From Mycocentrospora acerina (lineage: Eukaryota > Ascomycota > Dothideomycetes > Pleosporales): 64,000 nucleotides of DNA. Each line of letters opens with the position of its first letter. Position 1 is the stretch's first letter. Positions 57,316-64,000 of this stretch are shown here, one piece after another. The position numbers were made by a program, and so were the translations under genes. The stretch is from the NCBI GenBank assembly GCA_022701365.1, contig JAKUHH010000216.1:682001-746000 (forward strand), written 5' to 3'. The notes beneath the pieces were generated by a model, which saw only the letters and a program-made list of their open reading frames with translations, made no database searches and was not told the origin of the DNA.

Positions 57316-60300
57316 TCAAGCAGCGGGAGGGATCATGGTCCAAGTTGCCGCATCGCAGCTGACCTCCTCAAAGTTGTGCATTACGTCGAACCCCATGGCC
57401 GAGAAGCCATCGAAGTTGCCGTCTCCGTCCATCTGCACACACGTAAATTAGATTGCTGCAATAATCAATCTTATCAAGCCGGCAGGCAGACAGGTACTCA
57501 CATAGTCAAGCAAGCATGCATTGCATCCTTGTGCTTTGATCTGCCGCATTCCGAGAAGTATCAAGCCCTGGAGCAACGTCGAGTACTCTCCCACACCAGG
57601 TGAAATCACCGGAGACGAAATCCCACCGGCAGCCTCATTGAGATCCTTCAGCGGTGGAATGTACTCTGACAGGCGAGAATGGTGGTTGTAAAGCACTACT
57701 GTGCCCACCAGTGCACCGTCTTCAGGTCTCTTTGCCCGTATGATGCCACAAGCCGCAGGGTCAGAGAGTGCCAGCTTGTATACTTCAGCTAGTCCCTGTC
57801 GATTGCTAGTCTTGATATGATCGAGTATCGGTCCGGCATAATCCCAACCATACACAAGATCAAACTGTGCACCGGCACTTGCTAGACTCTTTGCCATTCC
57901 GTCTGGTGGTGACCATGTCTGCAAATTGCGCGCCACCATGTTGCAGACGGGCCGTGAAAGTGCAGCGCTCCAGCCGAGGTTTGCAAACCAGGGACGTAGA
58001 CGTTTCCGCTCAGACCCATGGCCAGTCGGGATTCCAAGATATGTGCTGGGTAGTCGTGAGCCCAGCTGAAAGCGCTTGATACCCTCCTTCTGTAGCAAGG
58101 TCCGGATGGCCCGGTTGTGAAGAGAGTGACCAATCGAAAGTTTCCTCCTAGCTGGGTCGACAAACAATGCTCCAATCACACCAGTTCCTGTCGACCTGAA
58201 AAAGTACGTCGAACAAAAGCCATACAAGGCTTGCGTACTGCTATTTCTAACAACAAAATGTGCCTCATCAACTTCAGGATGATGCAGGATAAATGAATTG
58301 GACGTAGAACTTGATAGCTCTGACCGTTGATTTGGTGGCGTGTCCTCTACTACTGATTGAACAAGCGTGTCCAAAGCATTTGCATCCCTTTCTTCGTTGA
58401 ATATCTCCACAAGCCAATGCTGCTTTGAAGGATGCAGCTTCTGGCTTTTACTGATTGTGCCTGGCAGCGTCCCTGTCGGCGAGAGTTCGCCATAGAGTAC
58501 TCTTACCAACGAGTTCAGGGCCGTTTCTGTAAAGTCGTAGGTACAGATGTAGGTACCAATTGTAGTGTCCATGGCAAAGTCGTATGGTGAGCTGACTGCA
58601 ACCACAATCAGAGGCTTCTCACGTCTCTCTCCACCCGTTGTATATTGCATGTTGCATATCATGGAAACGTGTTTTGTGAATCCATGTTGATACAGATTTC
58701 GATTCGCATCCGCCGTAAGCACGATGATTGCACTTGCTCGGTTGATGAGATTTTCGTGAACAGGTCGAACGCCGTTTGCAGTGTACGAAGTATGCAGTAC
58801 TCTTCCGTTCCGCTGCCTAGCCAAAGATCTGCCCAGTTCCCTGAAAACACCTTCCCCGCTCATGACAGATGAGCTTCGCTCCCAAGCAGCAGGTTCAGGC
58901 GAGTGAACAGCAGCAGCATCTGATAGTGCTCGAGATGCGGCCGAGGCTGCTAACGGCTTGACTAATGGCGTCAACAACAGCAGTTCCTCCTCGCTTTCCA
59001 GGATATTTGTTAGTGGGAGCAACCTATCTTTATCGCGAACTACTGAAATGGAACTGTTGTACGCTTTGGTTGATAGTGCCGTATGCGACGGTTGCAAGGT
59101 TTCGAGATAGCTGATGCCAAGGGGATTTAGTGCCTTCTCCCACGATGTGCACTTGGCCTTCATAGTCAGCACGCGTCTGAGCGAGTTGTAAATCCGCTCC
59201 TTTGAGACCATCTCGTTCTCAATGCCTGTCTTCAGTCCTTTCAACCCATCCTGCTGGAATGAAAATGAGCGGCACAACAAGACAACATCGCAGCCCGCGT
59301 TGACAGCCATGACAGTACCGCCACCCACGCCAATATTGTGACTGAGCGCATCCATCTCCAAGCACTCTGAAACAACTACACCATCAAATTTGAGGTCTGA
59401 CCGGAGCAGCCCATCAACTACTTGCTCCGAGAGGCAGGCGTGCATGGCATTCAAGCCAGCTGAGGACATTGCACAACCTCCCACCATCACTGAATCAAGG
59501 CCACCTTCGATGGCTCTCTTGAAAGGGATCAAAGCGCTTAGACTGAGCTGTTCCAACGACTCCGTGATGATGGGGACGTCGAGGGTGGAGCCGAGAAACT
59601 CCAGATTTCCGTAAGAAGGAAAGTGCTTACCCAAGGTCACCACACCGGCTTCTTTGTAGCCTTGCATGAACGCGCAGCCATACGCAGAGACCTCTTGAGG
59701 GTCGTCTCCAGCTGTCCTGACTCCAAGGGGTTGGTTTCGAGCGTTGGTGAGTACATCAAGACAGGGCCCAAAGATCCAATTGATTCCACAGGCAGCAATC
59801 TCTTGCGCTGTTGCTTTTGCTACCTCAAAAGCTAATTCCGTAGAGCCTGTTGCTGCCATTCCCATGTTGCTGGGATACTGTCGTATGTAGATTTCATCGA
59901 AAAGACTGTTGACGCCACCATTCTCCTGGTCTACGCCGATGGCCAGTGGAACTGGGTGACCAGCATCATGCGCAATTTTTTGCAATTCGTAACAAAGGTT
60001 CGTCGTGTCCTCGGCAGCTGTCTCGAATTAGTCATGATGCGAGCTGCGCGTTACTACGCGCAAAACACGTAGCTCTCACATTTCAAGTTCTTTGCTGTAA
60101 GAAGAATACATCCCACGTGGTGTTTTTCAATGATCGTCCTGATGTGTGGAGTAATCGCGGTTCCGTCGAAGCCCATCATAAACAATTGGCCCTTTCCAGC
60201 ACTCCATTAGCGAAGTCACTAGCAGCAGCATACAGGAGCGACCCACCATAGCCCTGCATCGTGGGTATTAGCCGGAACTCGGTGATATTTAGTATGGCGT

Positions 60301-60375
60301 AGAAGGAAGCAAACGCGCAGCTCACCTATCGATATCATCCCAAACGGGCTCCATCTTGATGGGCTTGCCTGCCAT
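57316..60375 (-). CDS. nag3: GH3 beta-N-acetylglucosaminidase fused to GNAT acetyltransferase modules (NAG3 type)
   Basis: Five exons (60326-60375, 60247-60253 of only 7 nt, 60080-60191, 57502-60017, 57316-57432) join in phase to 933 residues. Residues 15-360 are a GH3/NagZ-like barrel (GQLFMMGFDGTAITP, IGVDQENGGVNSLFD, GKHFPSYGN at 186-194, PFKRAIEGG). The second GH3 domain follows. From about residue 590 come two GNAT-like parts, one with VDPARRKLSIGHSLHNRAI and one ending in GMRQIKAQGCNACLLDYMDG. The usual NagZ Asp-His loop is missing, and the nucleophile site reads SECLEM, with Glu274 where Asp is expected. There is no signal peptide, so it probably works inside the cell. Activity is not certain. 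It is divergent from the deacetylase. Confidence 0.9.
60247..60253 (-). other. 7-nt micro-exon of nag3
   Basis: GGCTATG, bounded by a CAG acceptor and a GTGGGT donor, codes the end of Arg17 plus Ala-Met and restores the frame and the family consensus into GQLF. Confidence 0.7.
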
Positions 60376-61021
60376 GACGATGACGCGCACACAAATGCTC
60401 GTCGCGTACAGTCTGGATGGTCAAGCGAGTCTGCAGTAGAGTCCTGAGGATCGGATGCGACTCGCAGTCTGAAGATGGGGAAGACTGTCAAGCAGGTGCG
60501 ACCGTTGCATTCATGCCATGCGGGTTCGATGGCGCTAGTGAGCTAGTCCCACCTCTTCTCATGCGTGCTCCATCCTGTGTAACACGACGACAACACCTAA
60601 CTTCTGGCCGTTATCGCAGACATTCACGTCGATACTACCTCAGTGCAACGATGCCAGTATCGACCCTTGGTCGTTTGTGTGATAAGCTCGAGATGCTGAT
60701 CGTTGTGTCACATCGGACCAATCGTCTTTGATGTGCACAACGCGTGCAACTGGCAGTGCGATAGTGTGACACAACGGTGATGAAATGGCTGAGTGACCTC
60801 TTACTAACAGACTTTTGACAATCTTTGAGTGCAGGTTATAGTAAGATAGTAAGTAGGTTGCTGGTTTCTTGAGTTTGACGAGCCTGTGCCAGCTGTACGC
60901 ACTCAATCATTTTTTTTACACATCTATTCAAAGCTGGGCTTCTACTTTCCGTTTTCTCTTATAGAAGTCTATTAGCTTTTACTAGCGTCATTGTACTTAT
61001 CATTGTTCCACAAGCTACACC
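60376..61021. promoter_or_regulatory. Divergent promoter region of nag3 and deacetylase genes
   Basis: 646 bp between the two starts. An Ndt80-type core CACAAAT lies at 60390-60396, 15 bp before the nag3 start. A partial match TTTGTG lies at 60674-60679. Function is not shown. Confidence 0.45.
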
Positions 61022-62389
61022 ATGCCTTCAGCAGTAGCAACAAGTCCAACCTTTCCTCCACCCATCAAGGGTTCCTCTGGGGTTATAAAGTTTACCAATT
61101 GCTTGCTCGTCGAAGGCAACGCATTGGTAGCGAAAGATCTCTGGGTGAGCTCCGTCACTGGTAAAATTATAAATGGCCAAGAGGTGTTATACGAGCATCG
61201 AGTTGCACCGGATGAAACCATCAACTTGGGTGGCCGTGTCTTGTCTCCTGGCTTCATCGACACACAGCTAAATGGTGCATATGGATTCGACTTCTCGGTG
61301 ATCCCCGAAGAAGGCACTCTGTCATACGGCAAAAATGTTCTCCGTATCAACAGGAGCCTGATCACAACAGGCGTGACTTCGTACCTGCCAACGTTGACGT
61401 CACAACGACCGGAAGTCTACCAAAAGGTTCTAACCGTCTCTAGTCCTCCAATTCCATAGTCCTAACAAACTGTGTAGACTCTCCCCTTCCTAGGTCCCTC
61501 AGGTGCCTCTCGCAATCCCTCACAGGGCTCCGAATCTCTCGGTGCCCACTGCGAAGGCCCCTTCTTGAGTCCCACCAAAAAAGGCTGCCACAATGCTTCC
61601 GTCCTCCAAACACCACACAACGGCATCTCCGACTTGACCGCCTGCTACGGGTCCTCCAATCTCCAATCTCCCTCTCCCATAAAGCTTATAACCCTAGCCC
61701 CCGAACTTCCCGGCGCCCTCCAAGCCATCGGCGCCCTAGCCCCCCTCAACATCACCGTCTCCATCGGACACTCCGAAGCCACATACGAAGAAGCGAAAGC
61801 CAGCCTCCATGCCGGAGCAAGCATGATAACGCACCTCTTCAACGCCATGAAGCCCCTGCACCACCGCAACCCAGGCGTCTTCGGGCTCCTGGGCACGGCC
61901 TCGTCCTCAGTCCGCAAACCCTACTTTGGCATCATCGCAGACGGCATCCACCTGCACCCCACCTCCGTCAAGATTGCATGGAACGCCCACCCCGACGGCC
62001 TGATCCTCGTCACCGACGCAATGTCGCTCGCGGGCATGCCCGACGGGACATACGACTGGACAAACGGGTCGCGGATTGTCAAGGACGGTGCTCAGCTTAC
62101 GCTCGAGGAGAACGGCACAATCGCGGGGAGTTGCATCCAGCTAGTGGATTGCGTGACAAACTTCCTAAATTGGACCGGAGCGGGGCTGCCCGAGGCGCTC
62201 AGGGCCGTTACGGAAACGCCGGCGAGGATGCTGGGCGTAGATGGGGTCAAGGGCTCGCTGGCAGAGGGCGCGGATGCGGACTTGGTGGTGTTGGATGTGC
62301 GGGAGGCGGTGGGAGGGGAGAAGAAGGTCGTGGTTGATCAGGTGTGGAAGTTTGGTGTCAAGGTGTTTGATGCTGGGGAGGACGTCTGA
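61022..62389 (+). CDS. DAC1: N-acetylglucosamine-6-phosphate deacetylase (NagA/Dac1)
   Basis: Exon 61022-61426 joins exon 61478-62389 across a 51-nt intron, giving 438 residues. It removes acetate from GlcNAc-6-P to give GlcN-6-P. It is an amidohydrolase with a metal site: Glu161 in HCEGPF, His233 in IGHSEATYEEA, His254 in ITHLFNAM, and the catalytic Asp315 in LVTDAM. The GRVLSPGFIDTQLNGAYG segment replaces the usual HxH of amidohydrolases with Gln-x-Asn, as in the NagA family. The C-terminus has the GSLAEGADADLVVLD strand that closes the small domain. The intron donor is GTTCTA, unlike the GTA/GTG donors elsewhere here, but the branch site CTAAC and phase are good. It is the right end of the cluster. 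Confidence 0.95.
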
Positions 62390-62792
62390 ATGTCCTCCAT
62401 CTATCCATCTATCTGTGAGAAGAGGCTGTGCGCTAGTTATTTAGGAAGGCCCAAGTATTTAGGTAGCGCGACAAGGATCATTGTTCGATATTCGTTCTAG
62501 GGCTGTGTTGTGTTGTACGAGCTGTGTACACTTGCTGTTATCTCTAGGTAGGTAGCTTCCAGCAGCGCACTGTTGCGTCTACAAGGAGATGCCCAGTATA
62601 GATCGTGCATGTAATCTTACAAGATTAGATAGAGGACAGACTCTCCTTTTTTCGGGCGGGACGAAGATGAATGGTCCAATCCCATTATAGTAAGTAGTAA
62701 ACCTTGTTATCAGCCTCAACTCAAAGCTACCTATTCACTGTTAGTTAGTTTGTTCACAGCCTCGAAACAAAAAAGAGTAACCCAAGATACGT

Positions 62793-62823
<31 letters not shown>

Positions 62824-63515
62824 CCTACCTTGGACTCTCTACCATGCATCTGTAGACAAAACATATTAGAGCAGCTATGACATGTTGCTTACACTGACTG
62901 CACCTCTTCAAGGACAAGCCACGCAAGAATAAACAAAAAGGATACTTCAAAAAGTAAAAAGAAGAAGATTCAATTGGAAAACCTACAATAAATAAATAAA
63001 ACAAAAACGCTCGACTATGCCATCATCGTCATCATCTAATCTCCAGCCCCACAATGCACCATAACGTCGTTGATTAGTAAATAAAAAACGAAAAACAAGT
63101 AGATGGATGGAAAAAGTGAGACTAATACAGATCAAGCATCATACCGCATGCTGCACAGAAACGAAATGATGAGCAAGTATTAATGGGAAAGAGATCACTG
63201 AGCGGCCGGGACGGTCTCGCTTCAAGCAGTATGCTCTGCGGAGTCCGAGACGCTCGCTCGAGCTGTCGCAAGTGGGTAGAGCTAAGCAAATGGATCAGGA
63301 CATGACAGGGTCTGTCCACGCGGGCCCAGCTGTAGAGTTCAGTGCGTCACAAGGGTGTCTTCAAAGTACACAGCACTACGCAGATTCGTAACTGGGTAAC
63401 GAACCAGGGCGCATGTCCACCCGTGACTGCGCCGCGGAAGTGCAACTCGACGAGGTTGGATGCCATGTCAAAGTTTGCTCCTGTTCAAAAATAGCACGAG
63501 AACGTTGCTCGGGGA
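62390..63515. other. Convergent intergenic, right border of the GlcNAc cluster
   Basis: No gene supported. It holds a CA dinucleotide repeat at 62793-62820 and AT-rich sequence around 62940-63110. Confidence 0.5.
62793..62820 (+). repeat. (CA)14 microsatellite
   Basis: Fourteen CA units in the 3' flank of the deacetylase gene; a likely polymorphic marker. Confidence 0.9.
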
Positions 63516-64000
63516 TCAGCAACATCTTCCACTTTTGTTCTGTTGCGTCCGATCAACCTGCTCTTCCCATTCCTGCTGATGGGTCGAGGCACCAGGTGTG
63601 ACGGGGAATCCGAGCCAGCTCCGCCTCTTGTCTCCTGCGCCCAATCTGAAGCTTCCGTTCGGATTGCTAGGAAAGTCAAAGTACCCGTTCTGGTTGCGGC
63701 TGCCGTCTATTCCAGGAGTGACTCCAGCCATGGCAAGTTGCCGATGCTCTTCGTCGACCTTTCGCTGCTGTTGCTCGACCAATTTTCGCGTGATGACTCT
63801 GAAGACTTCGTCGACGCCCTCTCCGTCCTTGGCGCTGATCTCATGGCAGCAATCCCAGCCAATGTCCTGCCCCCAGAATCCGCTTGAACGGTTGCTCTGT
63901 GGGGAAGCCATGGCGCTACTTTGGAAAGTGGCAGGTGCAGAGCCCCACCCGGTGATCCTCCCGCTCTGTACTTCTCTGCTCTGTGTGGGGAAGAGGTTTT
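63516..64000 (-). CDS. 3' part of a Rab-family small GTPase gene (5' end outside window)
   Basis: The minus frame is open from the window edge to TGA at 63516-63518, about 160 residues. The piece CHEISAKDGEGVDEVFRVITRKLVEQQ matches the last conserved G-domain block (the ExSA motif appears as EISAK) and final helix of Rab GTPases. The protein ends in GRCC, a double-cysteine geranylgeranylation site. Between them lies a long Gly/Asn/Ser-rich variable region with GDKRRSWLGFP. Before the EISAK block there is an insert of about 45 residues rich in Ser, Gly and Gln, longer than in standard Rabs. The G1-G4 motifs must be upstream, outside the window. Which Rab subfamily it is cannot be said. Confidence 0.75.
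   Translation of the reverse strand, partial: NLFPTQSREVQSGRITGWGSAPATFQSSAMASPQSNRSSGFWGQDIGWDCCHEISAKDGEGVDEVFRVITRKLVEQQQRKVDEEHRQLAMAGVTPGIDGSRNQNGYFDFPSNPNGSFRLGAGDKRRSWLGFPVTPGASTHQQEWEEQVDRTQQNKSGRCC

Noticed and set aside
1..64000. tRNA, rRNA, transposon or viral remnants
   Set aside because: I looked for B-box-like sequence, transposase or reverse-transcriptase motifs and long terminal or inverted repeats and found none I could support.

Overview
This window is chromosomal DNA from a filamentous ascomycete, most likely a dothideomycete of the Pleosporales type. The evidence is dense intron-containing genes with 45-70 nt introns (GT...AG, CTAAC-like branch points), fungus-specific families (HET domain, Zn2Cys6 factor, PNP-NACHT-ankyrin NLR, Ndt80-like factor, Tof1, Rrp3, Ssf1), and AT-rich gene-poor stretches between GC-balanced gene-rich ones. 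I did not recognise the species. I saw no tRNA, rRNA, transposase or CRISPR array.

Layout. 1-27 kb is mostly housekeeping: the 3' end of a protein with SUMO-type motifs, a mitochondrial 3-hydroxyacyl-CoA dehydrogenase, the replication-fork protein Tof1 (two MluI cell-cycle boxes upstream), a disordered unknown protein, a THEM2/ACOT13-like thioesterase with a 13-nt micro-exon, TFIIH subunit Tfb2, a TDT/malic-acid-type transporter, a small orphan, a HET-domain protein, a Tudor-like hypervirulence-associated protein, a PAQR/Hly-III receptor, a CSN8/eIF3K-like protein, and a divergent ribosome-biogenesis pair (Rrp3 and Ssf1). 27-38 kb is AT-rich and gene-poor. It holds a PNP-NACHT-ankyrin NLR flanked by decayed direct repeats, a broken or unusually spliced cysteine-rich membrane protein, and an Old-Yellow-Enzyme-type oxidoreductase. 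37.7-44.3 kb holds a T5orf172 (GIY-YIG-like) protein with C-terminal membrane segments, a six-exon Zn2Cys6 transcription factor, and a TMEM135-like membrane protein.

44.8-62.4 kb is the main system: a complete N-acetylglucosamine (GlcNAc) catabolic cluster. In order it holds GlcN-6-P deaminase (-), an UNC-93-like MFS transporter (+), a GlcNAc-kinase-type hexokinase (+), an Ndt80-like regulator of the RON1 type (-), a GH3 beta-N-acetylglucosaminidase fused to GNAT acetyltransferase modules (-), and GlcNAc-6-P deacetylase (+). The inferred flow is: chitin fragments are cleaved by the GH3 enzyme, GlcNAc is imported, the kinase makes GlcNAc-6-P, the deacetylase makes GlcN-6-P, and the deaminase makes fructose-6-P plus ammonium, all under the Ndt80-like factor. 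Clusters of this kind are known from Candida and Trichoderma, so the cluster itself is not new. The less ordinary points are the GH3 protein, whose usual catalytic Asp and His positions are changed and which carries a 7-nt micro-exon and a GNAT tail, and the deaminase gene, whose start codon is split by an intron. The window ends in the 3' part of a Rab-type GTPase gene.

All exon boundaries were worked out by hand from splice signals, reading phase and family conservation. No database search was run.
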